The notes: a model not told the origin generated them from the letters alone. Positions 38,401-47,524 are shown, numbered from the stretch's first letter. The stretch: DNA of 52,446 nt from Thomasclavelia saccharogumia DSM 17460 (GCF_000686665.1 NZ_JMLH01000016.1:1-52446), one strand, 5' to 3'. Numbers and translations: made by a program.

Positions 38401-41400
38401 TAGCAACATATGCAATATCATAAGCATCGATAATATCATTATTATCAATGTTTCCTAATGTTGAATAATCCCAATCACTATCAACTGGTTTTAATCCAAC
38501 ATAGTTTTCATAGAATACTAAATCGTTATCATCTACAGCACCTGAGTTATTTACATCTCCAACAACCCAAGCATCTGTACCATCTAATTTATATGGTGTA
38601 ATTTCTGAAGCTGAGAAGAATCCACCTCTTGAAGATAATACACTCAATTTTAAGTAACGAGCTTTTACTCCATTTAAAGGCATTTCTTTAATATCATCAA
38701 CATCCATACTGCTGCTGTATGTCCATGCTTCATTAGCATTTCCGTCCCATACTTTAGTATAGTTGACACCATCTAAACTTGCATAAACATCCATACGATA
38801 AACAGTACCATTACCTTTATTATCCATACGTGGCTGATAGGTTAATTTATCAAGCTGGTAAGCTGCTCCTAAATCTAATGTTAACATTTGATCTGGAGTT
38901 ACGGCATTTGTAGAGTGGAACATTGTATTAGTATCATGGTCAAATCCACCTTCTAGATCACCCCAAGAATCACCATATTCCCATGTTGGAGTAACAGTAG
39001 GAACATTGCGATATGGATCATCAGCAGTTTGGATCGTAACTAAATCTGACCAGTTAGAATAATGTCCATTAGCAGCTACAGTACGTACACGATAAGTATG
39101 GTTTGTTAAATATGATAGATCAACTTGTGTATAAGTTGTATCTGTAATATTTCTTAATACTGTACCATCTACTTCAATATCATAGCTAACAGCATCATCT
39201 ACAGCATCCCAAGCAACTGTAATTTCAGCATCAGTTTTTGATACTTCTGCTAATCCTGTTGGGACAGCTAAACTTTCATCTAAAACATCTTCACCTAAAT
39301 CTTGTTCATTTTTAAATCCATTAACGTTTACTGTAAAATCATAAGCAGTAATGTCTACTTTTTCAGCAGATTTTACATATAATTTAGGAGTTGTTGTATC
39401 TTCGATATCAGCATAAGTAGTTCCTTCTGTAGCATAATCTTTAACGATTACTGAAGGATTTGGATTGTAGAAGTATACGTTATCTGTTGCAGCATCGTAT
39501 TCTTCTTGAGTTGTAACTTGTCTAAATGTTACATCTTCACCAGCTACATTACCAGTTACGCTTGTAGGTGCTTCAGATACATTTACAACAAATTCAGTAG
39601 ATCTTTCTTTTACCATTCCAGAATAGCTTCCTACTGATTTATTAGCTTTTAAAGTTGCAGTTCCGTTTTCTACATCAGAAGTTAATAATGTAGTAACAGA
39701 TGCTCCGCCTAAAGTTTTTCCATCATCTTCATATGCTTCAAATTCAGATGAACCATATGGATAGAATTCTACAATACGTTGAGATCTATCTAGACCACTT
39801 GTATTTGTTTCTGAAACAGCTTCAGGGTTATTGTTTTCTGGATACATTGGAATAATAGATCCATTTCTTACAAATACTGGAAGTTTCCATATAGGAGCAT
39901 CAAAGTTATTTAATACTTGTCCACCTCTATATTGTTGTCCTGTAAAGTAATCAATCCAAATATCACTTGTTGAAGGTAAATAAATATCATTTCTGATATC
40001 ATTTCCTTGTGCATCAGCATTTGTATTTTGATAAATAGGTGCTACGATAAAATTATCGCCCCACATATATTGATATTGTGTACTAGTTCCTAGAGTATAA
40101 GCATTTGCTTCTTCTAAGAACATTGCTCTTATCATTGGCAATCCACCTTCAGCAGTAGCTTCATGTGAAATTGTGTTGATATATGGCATTAATTGTGCCT
40201 TTAATTTTAGATATGTTCTGTTGATAGAAGTAGCATCTTCACCAAGTGCCCAAGGTGATTTTTGGTTAGATCCCCAACCATCCATATCTAACATATAAGT
40301 AGTAAATGCTTTCCATTGGAAATCACGTGTTTGAACTGTTGAATTTCTTCCACCAAAAATTCCATCCATATCACTACCAATATTTGGTTGTCCTGATAAA
40401 GCTGTTCCAATATAAGTTGGAATATGGAATCTTATGTATTCCCATTGTCCACCAGTTTGGTCACCGCTCCAGATACCACCATAACGTTGAGTACCAGCCC
40501 AACCATTTAAAGTAACAATGTTTGGTTTTAATCCTGATTTTGATGCGATTGCATCATAAGCAACACTAATACCATTTAAAGCCATTGAATATCCAGCTCC
40601 AACCCAAGCAACGTCAGTTTTTACTGAGTGAACCCCAGCTTCAACTTCTTTATAAATATCACGTTCACCTTTTTGTGGGTTAGATGAATCTGCAGGCCAT
40701 AAATTTGATTGAGTCCACAAACCAGTTTGAACCCCTTTAGAAATTGCATAATCTGCAAAGTTTCCAAGATTTTCAATATCTCCGGCTTGACTATCTGTTT
40801 GACCATAACCACAACCATAACCATCGTTTGGTAAGAACCATCCAAGTGGCATATCATTTTCTTCATGGTCTTCGATAATTTGTTGAGCAGTTGTATTAGC
40901 ATCACCTAATAATGTTTCTTTTTCTCCACCATTATCAGATTGTGATTCTTTATACCATTTGTCTCCTAATTTAACTGCTCCGCTTGTTCCTTCTGGTACT
41001 TCTAACCAGTAGTCACGGTTATAACAATTTAAATGTCCTAAATATGAAGCATATTCTGGTAATTCAGCAGGATTTCCTGTTAATTCATAATAATCACCTA
41101 AAATATCAACAGGTTCATCATCAACGAAATAATATGCATCAAATCGTTTTTCATTATGAGTAGTAGTTACTACATTACCATCATTTGATCCAAAATCATA
41201 TTCACCAGGTTTCCAAGTGTTTCTTACAACACCATATCCATCTGTTGACCAATAGAATGGATTAGGACTAGTTACTGATTTATCAACCCATGTATTAGTA
41301 GTAGCGATTTTAATTGTTTTTCCTTTGTGTGAAAAACGTCCATTTTGTGTTCCACCACCAAAGAAATACTCATCTTCGTCAGTTTTTAAAGTCTGAATTG

Positions 41401-41932
41401 TACTTCCTGTCTTATATTTTAATGGTGCAGCTTCTTCCCATACTACTGTTCCATCTGCCTTCATTAATTTTATTAATGTTTGAGCTTTATTAATTTCAAT
41501 TTTGATTTTTTCAGTTGAAATTGTAACAGTTGTATCAGTTTCTTCTAACGTAGGAACAACATTATATTCACTTTCATATTGTTCGTCTGTTTTATTTGTA
41601 ATAGTTGCTGTATGATCACTACTATTTGCGACTGGATATTCTCTAAATGGTTCACCTTCAGGTGCCATATACATTCTAAATACATTTTGTTCTAAGAATG
41701 TAAAACGAATTTTTTCACCAGTTTGGATTGTTAAATCTACTTTATTCCCATCTAATACCGCAGAAGTAACAGCACCTAAAACATTGTATCCTGCATCATC
41801 TGTAGCTTGTGTAATCTCATTCGATAAAGCATTTTTTGCAGCCAATCCCATCATTGATGTACTAACTGTTGAAAGAGATAATACTGCCGCTAATGATAAT
41901 GCACCTATTTTGTGAATTGTTTTTTTCTTCAT
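35465..41932 (-). CDS. Giant surface GH31 glycosidase with cohesin and dockerin modules; possible alpha-N-acetylgalactosaminidase
   Basis: The ATG at 41932 follows AAGGGGAAG and starts a signal peptide; an upstream in-frame ATG (41974) has no such site. The product has 2155 residues. The GH31 part (about 30-830) has VKTDVAWVGAG with the nucleophile at Asp440 and IWSGDQTGGQW with the acid/base at Asp491. These motifs and GYGCGYG resemble, from memory, the GH31 alpha-GalNAcase group (Enterococcus Nag31A), not classic alpha-glucosidases. Then come an Fn3 domain (about 950-1040), F5/8C (about 1045-1190), a dockerin-like pair of calcium loops (GDVNNSGAVDDND and NIDNNDIIDAYD, about 1200-1260), a cohesin-like domain (about 1265-1400), another CBM-like domain, Big_2, F5/8C and about five FIVAR units. 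The end is ASINTGDS, a hydrophobic helix and KKRKKSN. Mucin O-glycans are a plausible substrate source. It probably acts attached to the cell surface. Confidence 0.9.
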   Translation of the reverse strand: MKKKTIHKIGALSLAAVLSLSTVSTSMMGLAAKNALSNEITQATDDAGYNVLGAVTSAVLDGNKVDLTIQTGEKIRFTFLEQNVFRMYMAPEGEPFREYPVANSSDHTATITNKTDEQYESEYNVVPTLEETDTTVTISTEKIKIEINKAQTLIKLMKADGTVVWEEAAPLKYKTGSTIQTLKTDEDEYFFGGGTQNGRFSHKGKTIKIATTNTWVDKSVTSPNPFYWSTDGYGVVRNTWKPGEYDFGSNDGNVVTTTHNEKRFDAYYFVDDEPVDILGDYYELTGNPAELPEYASYLGHLNCYNRDYWLEVPEGTSGAVKLGDKWYKESQSDNGGEKETLLGDANTTAQQIIEDHEENDMPLGWFLPNDGYGCGYGQTDSQAGDIENLGNFADYAISKGVQTGLWTQSNLWPADSSNPQKGERDIYKEVEAGVHSVKTDVAWVGAGYSMALNGISVAYDAIASKSGLKPNIVTLNGWAGTQRYGGIWSGDQTGGQWEYIRFHIPTYIGTALSGQPNIGSDMDGIFGGRNSTVQTRDFQWKAFTTYMLDMDGWGSNQKSPWALGEDATSINRTYLKLKAQLMPYINTISHEATAEGGLPMIRAMFLEEANAYTLGTSTQYQYMWGDNFIVAPIYQNTNADAQGNDIRNDIYLPSTSDIWIDYFTGQQYRGGQVLNNFDAPIWKLPVFVRNGSIIPMYPENNNPEAVSETNTSGLDRSQRIVEFYPYGSSEFEAYEDDGKTLGGASVTTLLTSDVENGTATLKANKSVGSYSGMVKERSTEFVVNVSEAPTSVTGNVAGEDVTFRQVTTQEEYDAATDNVYFYNPNPSVIVKDYATEGTTYADIEDTTTPKLYVKSAEKVDITAYDFTVNVNGFKNEQDLGEDVLDESLAVPTGLAEVSKTDAEITVAWDAVDDAVSYDIEVDGTVLRNITDTTYTQVDLSYLTNHTYRVRTVAANGHYSNWSDLVTIQTADDPYRNVPTVTPTWEYGDSWGDLEGGFDHDTNTMFHSTNAVTPDQMLTLDLGAAYQLDKLTYQPRMDNKGNGTVYRMDVYASLDGVNYTKVWDGNANEAWTYSSSMDVDDIKEMPLNGVKARYLKLSVLSSRGGFFSASEITPYKLDGTDAWVVGDVNNSGAVDDNDLVFYENYVGLKPVDSDWDYSTLGNIDNNDIIDAYDIAYVASMLGDEITNPASGVEGKIEIIPSKTDIKAGDTVTLNYYGIGLKNVNAFSVEMPVDTDLFEVTNFGSASLQTVFMRNFSKTRFHSDGSVDNYVCFTNVGNQDLINGTGSIAKVTIKANADFTWDTKATRAVVVGQDLSKADALIDITQVPTAPETKNILGSSDFASITFSNDVKENMTGDELWQQSNWRDLLLDGDKGGTLAEFKWYLTSYPESGDIAEEVKLPTDMNFEFNKAEPLKTVTVYNRTGGNGRVTSIKAVAYSGDTEYDLGTYDSAQDEFVFTVPAEATNIDRVVITPMTSTGTATGTTTGSESNRMLSLREIEFVTDSAVNATGIKFDESSASKVYVGGLAEVSATVSPNNASNPFYDITSSDESIAKVIKIPMEDTYIYAVQGISEGTVTLTATSEDGQFEATTELEVAVGVDTSVLDEQIAKFDSLYKNLYTTESYDQVKAAVDAAKELIASDEATQSDIDSATINIVNAINKLEFKGSNTDQPSSLNLIPQSGMSRYDESSMSAVEKEDASYVIDGDKDTIWHSNYNSGYSLPQYVTIDLGAVYNLEQVDMLARQNSRNGHITHYRIEVSTDEGENKIFTPVVEGYIANDGSSIEEPGVAKEIKFDTVEARYVRFIAIESLGDRLNAYASIAELNFYGLAKDEVVETNKVALQIAVDTANTLKEQGALNNVVPAVVAEFESALAEAETILADSSADQTTIDTSFYRLANAIHMLEFVKGDKSELDALINEAEKYEEGNYTTDSWTALQEALDAAKDVMNDENALESDVNEALNNLKDAISNLVLSADKSRLQAKYDELTGLDSSLYTEASWPQLEEALANAKVVLDDSNATQTEVDNAYEALIRAQLSLRLIPNKDLLQDLINKAETLNAANYTQESWGLFVQSLTAARSALGNENATQEEVAAAIEGLEAGINSLVANDAATTPVASGDTTASINTGDSTSMMTSLAGLALASAMIYGAKKRKKSN

Positions 41933-42063
41933 CTTGCTTCCCCTTTCTCTAAAATAACAAACATTTAAACCCATTTAATTTTTTCTAGTCAGCCCTCCTT
42001 TTCTAAAATTAAAAAATAATTAAAAATTATTTTTTAATTACTTTATTAATAAAACAATACCCT

Positions 42064-42088
42064 AATTTACCATCAAAAATGGTAAATT
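42064..42088. promoter_or_regulatory. Palindrome in the GH31 leader region
   Basis: AATTTACCAT-CAAAA-ATGGTAAATT is a perfect 10-bp inverted repeat with a 5-base spacer, about 130 bases upstream of the GH31 start. It could be an operator or an RNA hairpin. The 388-base gap 41933-42320 otherwise holds a weak candidate promoter (TTGTTA, 17 bases, TTTAAT on the minus strand, about 42208-42180) and the LRR gene's terminator. There is no cre or RAT. Confidence 0.45.
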
Positions 42089-42271
42089 TTCGGCGATGAT
42101 AAATACAAATCTTCATCATAAAGATTTTAATCATCTGTGAATTATTATATCTAATAAAAAAACAGGTGTATTTAGAGTGATTAAAAATTATTTTGAACTT
42201 TTTAACAAATAATTAAACTCTATAAAATTCACAGCTTATTTTTATGACAACTATCCCATATTTTGCTATAA

Positions 42272-42303
42272 AAAAAGACAATTCAACCAATAAATTGCCT
42301 TTT
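42272..42303 (-). terminator. Terminator after the LRR/Big_2/FIVAR gene
   Basis: On the minus strand AAGGCAATT (42303-42295) pairs with AATTGTCTT (42285-42277), followed by TTTTT. Confidence 0.8.
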
Positions 42304-42320
42304 ATTTTAACTTTCCGTTA

Positions 42321-45300
42321 TTACTTCATTCCTTCTAACATATTTCGATCAAGTTTATATCGCAGTCCTAAGTATGCTTTAACTAATGTCTCATAAGCAT
42401 TATCTGTCTCATCCTGAAGCGCATTTTCATCCGCAATTATTTCTTTTGCACTATTAAGTGCTGTTTCAAATTGTTGCCATGATTGTACGCTATATTTACT
42501 TTGATCTAAACCATCTACTTTATTTACAAAACCTATAATTGTATCTTTAAGAGCTTTTAATCTTAAATTCAGATATCCTCTAACTAGTTCTTCATATGCA
42601 TTATCCGTCTCTTCTTGGGTTGCATCTAAATCATCTAATACAGCTTTAGCAGATTCCATCGGTTCTGTTAATCCCGCTAAACTTACAGGTGTATATAGAC
42701 TTCTATCTAATTCTTCTATCATATCATAAACTTCTTGCAATCTTGTTTTATCTGCTCTTAAGACTAAATTTTCAATTGCTTCAGCTAAATTATTTAAAGC
42801 TTCTTCTACTTCAGTTTCTGTAGCATTTTCATTTGCCACTACTTTTTTAGCAGCTGTTAATGCCTCTTGTAATACTGCCCATGAATCAGTTGTATAGCTT
42901 CCTTCTTGATATATTTCAGCATTACTGATCAAGGCTGTTAAAGCTGTTTTATCTACTATTTTCTGCATTTGAGAAATAGCAGTATTTATATTTTTAACAG
43001 CTTCATTGATTAGGCTAAGATCTTGACATTGATCATCAATTAATGCTTGAGCATCATTTAAAGCGTTTCTTAAAGCAGTAACGCTTTCTTCTAAATATTC
43101 ACTTAAATCACTATTTAATATTTCATTAGCATTTGTTATAGCACTTTTTAATTCATTTGTTGCTGTAACTACATATAATGCATCACTTGCTTCAATTAAT
43201 TCATTTAAAACTTGATCAACAGTCTCATTAGAAATATTATCAGATTCATTTTGAAGTAAAAGTTCAGCTTTTTCAATTATTTCTTTTAATTGTGAAAACT
43301 CTTCTGGTGTATAATTTTCTTCTAAATTTTTACATTCTTCAAGTTTTGTTTGCAATGTTTCTAATAGCTCTTGAGATGCTCTTTCTACTAAATTATCAAT
43401 TGCTTGTCTTAACAATTCAACTGCTGTATCAATATTTTCTTGAGTTGCATCTTTATCATTAAGCACTGCTTCGCCATTAGAAACTGCATCAGCTAAAGCC
43501 GTATAACTATCTTTAGTATAAATATCATCTTTATTTTTAGCTTCATCAATTAAAGCTTTTAATTCATCTGTATTTAATTCAAATACAGTTACTAAGCATG
43601 TAGCTTCCTTACCACTAACTGTAGCTACAGTGATGATTGCTTCACCAGCTTTTTTAGCAATTATCGTACCATCTTCAACAGCAGCTACTGTTTCATCACT
43701 CGAAGTCCAGCTAAGTGTCGTATCTTCAGTGGTATTTTGTGGATTTATTACCGCAATCAATGTTTCTGTTTTACCGGCCTTTAACACTAATTCAGTTTTG
43801 TTTAATTGTACAGATTCAATTGGAATTGTTTTTTTAATTACTGTAACTTCACAAACAGCTGTTTTACCATTAATAGAAGTTACTGTAATAATAGCTTTAC
43901 CAGAAGCCTGAGCTGTTATAGTACCATCTTGACTCACTGTTACTACTGATGGATCATCAGATTCCCAAACAAGTGTTTTGTCATCAGTAGTATTACTTGG
44001 ATTGATTGTAGCTATTAATGTTTCTTTTGCTTCTTCCTCAAGAATTAATTCTGTCTTATTCAAGGTAATACTTTCAATTGGAATAAGCACTACAGCTGGA
44101 TCAACGGTCACTTTACATTCAGCTTTTTTCCCATTTACTGTTTCAACAGTAATCGTTGCTGTACCTTTTTTTACAGCCGTGACTTCTCCATTTTGATCTA
44201 CTATTGCTACATTAGGATTACTTGATTTCCATGTTAATTCTTTTGAATCTGTTGTATCACTTGGGTTAATTGTAGCTCTTAACAATTGTGAAGTCCCTTC
44301 TTCAAGAGAAATAGCTGTAAGATTTAAGGCTACTGACGTAATTTCACTAATTACAGTTACATTACAAGTATCACTAATTCCATTACTTGTTGTCACTGTA
44401 ATAATTACATTACCTGGTTTTCTAGCTGTTAATACTCCAGTTGAACTAACAGTAGCTATTTCATTATCACTTGAAGTCCAAGTTAATTTTTTATCTTCAG
44501 TTGTATTAGTTGGATTAATTGTTGCTCTTAAAGAACTAGATGTTTCTTTTTTCATAATTAGTTCATTTTGATTTAACTTTATTCCTACAATTGGAGTATG
44601 TTCATCATTTACAGTAACATTACTAACAGCACTTAATCCATTTGCTGTTTTTACAGTAATTATAGCTTCACCTTCAGATACACCAGTCACAACACCATTA
44701 CTATCTATTGTTGCAACAGCAGTATTACTTGATGTCCATATTAATTGTGAGTTATCTGCAATTGTATATGGTGATAAAATTGCTACATATTTAGATGAAT
44801 CATTAACATTTAATGTTAATTCTACTTTATCTAAATTTATTCCTGTTGTAATTAATGTAAAAGCGTATGAATTTCTTCTCATATATAGATGAGCTTCTGA
44901 ATCTTTTATTACTGAAGCCACTACTTTAGGGGAATTTGAAAAAATTCGGCTACCTATTTCACCTGATCGAATAGTATCTGGAAAAGTAACACTTCTTAAA
45001 TTCATACAATCTGCAAATACTGTATCGCCAATAGTTTTTACTCCATTAGGAATTACTATTGTTTCTAATTTATCACAATATCTAAATAGACTTGTTGGAA
45101 TTGATGTTAAATTTTTTGAAAGTTTTACTTCCTCCAAACTACTGCAATAACTAAATGTAGAAGTCCCTATTTCTCTTACTGAATCAGGAATTATAATACT
45201 CTTCAAGCTTACACAGCCACTAAAAACATTATCACCTAGTGATGTAATATTTTCTGGAATCTCTATTGTTTCTAAAGATGAACAACCACTAAATGTTGCA

Positions 45301-46145
45301 TTTCCTATAGAAATAATTGATTCAGGAATATTAATTTCTTTTAATGATGTACATCCACTAAAAGCAGCATATCCTATTCCGGTTACACTATTTGGTATTA
45401 TAATACTTTCAAGACTAATACAATCTTGAAAAGCACTTTGGCCAATACTAGTTATAGTGTCTGGTAACAAAATCTCTTCTAGTCCTAAACAGCCTTTAAA
45501 AGCGCCAGACCCTAAAACCTTTATCCCATCAAAAAGATGAATACTTTTAAGCCCTACACAGTTTGAAAAAGCGTTTCCACCAATAGAAGTTATTGTATTA
45601 GGGAGAATGATTGTTTCTAAAGATTTACAGTTTCCAAATACCATTCCGCCAATTGTCTGAATGCCCTCAGGAATTTCAACATTTTTTAAACTCGTACAAT
45701 CAAAAAAAGCACCATAAGAAATTGCTTTTATTTCATTAGGAATTTTTAAGTTTTCAAGACTACTGCATCCTGCAAAAGCATATTGCCCTATAGAAACAAC
45801 AGAATTTGGAATTATCATCGTCTGCATTTGACTGCATTGTGAAAAAGCATAATTTTCAATCGTTGTAACTGTTTCCGGAATTACCAATGATTCAATGCTT
45901 TTACATTCTGCAAAAGCTCCATATCCGATTTTTTTAACTATTTTCCCATCGATTTTTTCTGGAACAACTAGACTTTTTTCACTACCACTATAATTTAAAA
46001 TAGTAATTGTATTTTCATCAATTAATTCATAAGAATAATCCCCACTTATGTTATTAGCATAAACAGCATTATTATCTGTACTACTAAAAATAATTACGGG
46101 TAATGAAATTACGAATACTAAAAGTATCTTTAATAGTTTTTTCAT
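42321..46145 (-). CDS. Secreted leucine-rich-repeat / Big_2 / FIVAR surface protein
   Basis: The product has 1274 residues and starts after AAGGAGG. A signal peptide (about 1-30) is followed by about 15 BspA-type LRR_5 repeats (about 45-430) of the form AFSGCTSLKxIxIPxSVTxIG. Five bacterial Ig-like Big_2 domains (about 435-845) with the WTSSDxxIATV pattern and six FIVAR three-helix units (about 850-1270) come next. It ends in MLEGMK straight after the last FIVAR unit, with no sorting motif, helix or dockerin, unlike the glycosidases. It may be retained through its repeats or released. BspA-like LRR proteins are often adhesins; here no enzyme domain is seen. A cre site overlaps its promoter. 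Confidence 0.92.
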   Translation of the reverse strand: MKKLLKILLVFVISLPVIIFSSTDNNAVYANNISGDYSYELIDENTITILNYSGSEKSLVVPEKIDGKIVKKIGYGAFAECKSIESLVIPETVTTIENYAFSQCSQMQTMIIPNSVVSIGQYAFAGCSSLENLKIPNEIKAISYGAFFDCTSLKNVEIPEGIQTIGGMVFGNCKSLETIILPNTITSIGGNAFSNCVGLKSIHLFDGIKVLGSGAFKGCLGLEEILLPDTITSIGQSAFQDCISLESIIIPNSVTGIGYAAFSGCTSLKEINIPESIISIGNATFSGCSSLETIEIPENITSLGDNVFSGCVSLKSIIIPDSVREIGTSTFSYCSSLEEVKLSKNLTSIPTSLFRYCDKLETIVIPNGVKTIGDTVFADCMNLRSVTFPDTIRSGEIGSRIFSNSPKVVASVIKDSEAHLYMRRNSYAFTLITTGINLDKVELTLNVNDSSKYVAILSPYTIADNSQLIWTSSNTAVATIDSNGVVTGVSEGEAIITVKTANGLSAVSNVTVNDEHTPIVGIKLNQNELIMKKETSSSLRATINPTNTTEDKKLTWTSSDNEIATVSSTGVLTARKPGNVIITVTTSNGISDTCNVTVISEITSVALNLTAISLEEGTSQLLRATINPSDTTDSKELTWKSSNPNVAIVDQNGEVTAVKKGTATITVETVNGKKAECKVTVDPAVVLIPIESITLNKTELILEEEAKETLIATINPSNTTDDKTLVWESDDPSVVTVSQDGTITAQASGKAIITVTSINGKTAVCEVTVIKKTIPIESVQLNKTELVLKAGKTETLIAVINPQNTTEDTTLSWTSSDETVAAVEDGTIIAKKAGEAIITVATVSGKEATCLVTVFELNTDELKALIDEAKNKDDIYTKDSYTALADAVSNGEAVLNDKDATQENIDTAVELLRQAIDNLVERASQELLETLQTKLEECKNLEENYTPEEFSQLKEIIEKAELLLQNESDNISNETVDQVLNELIEASDALYVVTATNELKSAITNANEILNSDLSEYLEESVTALRNALNDAQALIDDQCQDLSLINEAVKNINTAISQMQKIVDKTALTALISNAEIYQEGSYTTDSWAVLQEALTAAKKVVANENATETEVEEALNNLAEAIENLVLRADKTRLQEVYDMIEELDRSLYTPVSLAGLTEPMESAKAVLDDLDATQEETDNAYEELVRGYLNLRLKALKDTIIGFVNKVDGLDQSKYSVQSWQQFETALNSAKEIIADENALQDETDNAYETLVKAYLGLRYKLDRNMLEGMK

Positions 46146-46241
46146 AAGTCCTCCTTCTTTTAAAAATCTATTGTTCTTATCTTGTTATATGGTTCTCCTA
46201 TTATTCATAACAACAAACAAAAAGAATCAATAGTCATTTAT

Positions 46242-46270
46242 AGTATATATTTTTATAGTTTTGCTGTAAA
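46242..46270 (-). promoter_or_regulatory. Promoter of the LRR protein gene
   Basis: The minus strand has TTTACA (46270-46265), a 17-base spacer and TATACT (46247-46242), about 97 bases before the start codon. The -35 box is part of a cre-like site. Confidence 0.65.
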
Positions 46271-46278
46271 CGTTTTCC
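46265..46278. promoter_or_regulatory. cre-like site overlapping the LRR gene -35 box
   Basis: On the minus strand GGAAAACGTTTACA matches the cre consensus TGWAANCGNTNWCA at all positions but the first. Its overlap with -35 predicts CcpA repression. Confidence 0.6.
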
Positions 46279-46311
46279 ATAATTCTGATAAACATTTAAC
46301 TAAAAACAATA

Positions 46312-46339
46312 AAAGTATATTGTTTTTTCAATATACTTT
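46312..46339 (-). terminator. Terminator after the DUF1307-like lipoprotein gene
   Basis: AAAGTATATTG-TTTTTT-CAATATACTTT is a perfect 11-bp stem 3 bases beyond the stop; on the minus strand TATTGTTTTTA follows. Confidence 0.8.
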
Positions 46340-46341
46340 TG

Positions 46342-46824
46342 CTACTTTATATCTTTTTCTTTAAATGAATATCCCTGTTTTTCATAATATTCTTTAATCT
46401 TTTTCAATGAATATTTATCATTTTCTATAAAGTTCTTTTGTTCTTCATCCGCTTCTAAAGCTTTATCTATATCAACAAGATTATAATTCCACTTTTCCTC
46501 AAAATCAAAACTTGTATCAGTAACATCAGCTTCTACTTCAACACCATCTATTTGATCGATCATCGTTTGTCGATTAATAAAATCTGCTAGAATATTATTA
46601 TTTGTCTGCGTTTTTTCAAGATTATCATATTTATATTTAAAAACACCTGCTATCAATGTTTCATCCTCACTATTATATTCAAGCTTGATCGTTGAAGAAA
46701 ACGTTTGCTCTCCCATTGTACTATCGAGCGTACCAACAAGTCTCTTATCTGCTGTTTGTTTTGATGTTCCACACGCAGTAAGTAAAAAACTTATCAAAAT
46801 TATTATCCAAATCTTTTTTTTCAC
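46342..46824 (-). CDS. DUF1307-like lipoprotein
   Basis: The product has 160 residues and starts at a GTG with a weak AGGT site. The lipobox is LLTAC. The mature part is acidic, with a pattern (GEQTFSSTIKLEYNSEDETL, KEYYEKQGYSFKEKDI) resembling YehR/DUF1307 lipoproteins, whose function is not known. It is likely attached outside the membrane by Lgt. It is divergent from the thioredoxin-like lipoprotein gene at 46977, sharing a 152-base intergenic region, so the two may respond to a common signal. Confidence 0.75.
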   Translation of the reverse strand: MKKKIWIIILISFLLTACGTSKQTADKRLVGTLDSTMGEQTFSSTIKLEYNSEDETLIAGVFKYKYDNLEKTQTNNNILADFINRQTMIDQIDGVEVEADVTDTSFDFEEKWNYNLVDIDKALEADEEQKNFIENDKYSLKKIKEYYEKQGYSFKEKDIK

Positions 46825-46976
46825 TACATTTACCTATACCATAAATTAATGATATTTTTCCTTTCATATTACTAATCTTATTATATAATATATCATATCT
46901 AAAACTAATAAAACAATCATTGTTATTTCAAAAAAAATATATATAATTAAAAATAATAACATTTTTAGGGGGCAAT

Positions 46977-47447
46977 ATGAAAAAATTTATAATTATTATA
47001 CTATCGTTTATATTATGCGCTTGTACTACTACTTCTAGCAGTTCAAATCAAAAAGAAGCAGTTATTGAGCTACAGCCAGGCAATGGTGCTGTCAAAAAAA
47101 TTCCTATGCAGGATGTTTTTGATAAAATGGCTAATGATGAAACTTTTGTAGTCCTTTTGTCACAGACTTATTGCAATGCTTGTTTAAACTTTTTTATGGA
47201 AACTGATGCTTATACTGAAGAAATTGGTTTGACTTTATGGGACATTATTCTTGATGATGAAAAAACTAGTGAAGAAGAAAATTTAAAGTTAATTAATGAA
47301 AAATTAGGTGATTTTTCAACAACTCCTTCAATATATTATGTTGAAAATGGAAAAGTAAAAGATTCATTATGTGCAAGTAATGAAAAAGTAGACTTAGAAA
47401 GTTATAAGAAGTTTCTTATTGATAACAACATCATTGAAGATAATTAA
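46977..47447 (+). CDS. Thioredoxin-like lipoprotein, first copy
   Basis: The product has 156 residues. The site AGGGGG precedes the ATG, and the lipobox is ILCAC. The thioredoxin-like fold includes QTYCNACLNF, a CxxC pair at about residues 63-66, and STTPSIYYVENGK near the C-terminus, where the Thr-Thr-Pro corresponds to the cis-Pro loop of thioredoxins. It resembles PedC/bacteriocin-accessory-type thioredoxin-like proteins. It would act outside the membrane on disulfides or as a chaperone; no target is known. It is related to the protein at 47958-48491, sharing the FxxxxxxTYCxxC and EFYTTPGVFYV/DFSTTPSIYYV patterns. Confidence 0.8.
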   Translation: MKKFIIIILSFILCACTTTSSSSNQKEAVIELQPGNGAVKKIPMQDVFDKMANDETFVVLLSQTYCNACLNFFMETDAYTEEIGLTLWDIILDDEKTSEEENLKLINEKLGDFSTTPSIYYVENGKVKDSLCASNEKVDLESYKKFLIDNNIIEDN

Positions 47448-47524
47448 TATATCTACACTTTTTAATAGAACTAGAAATTTTAATATAGAAATAAATCATG
47501 AAAAATTTTCCCATACCTTATTGT

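Noticed and set aside
40621-40905. Second minus-strand frame inside the GH31 gene
   Set aside because: It lies in a different frame within the catalytic domain, has no ribosome binding site and is low in complexity; the GH31 frame is unbroken here.
46693-46708. cre-like GAAAACGTTTGC within the DUF1307-like lipoprotein gene
   Set aside because: It lies inside coding sequence near the start and matches the consensus poorly at the outer bases; it could act as an internal site, but nothing else supports it.
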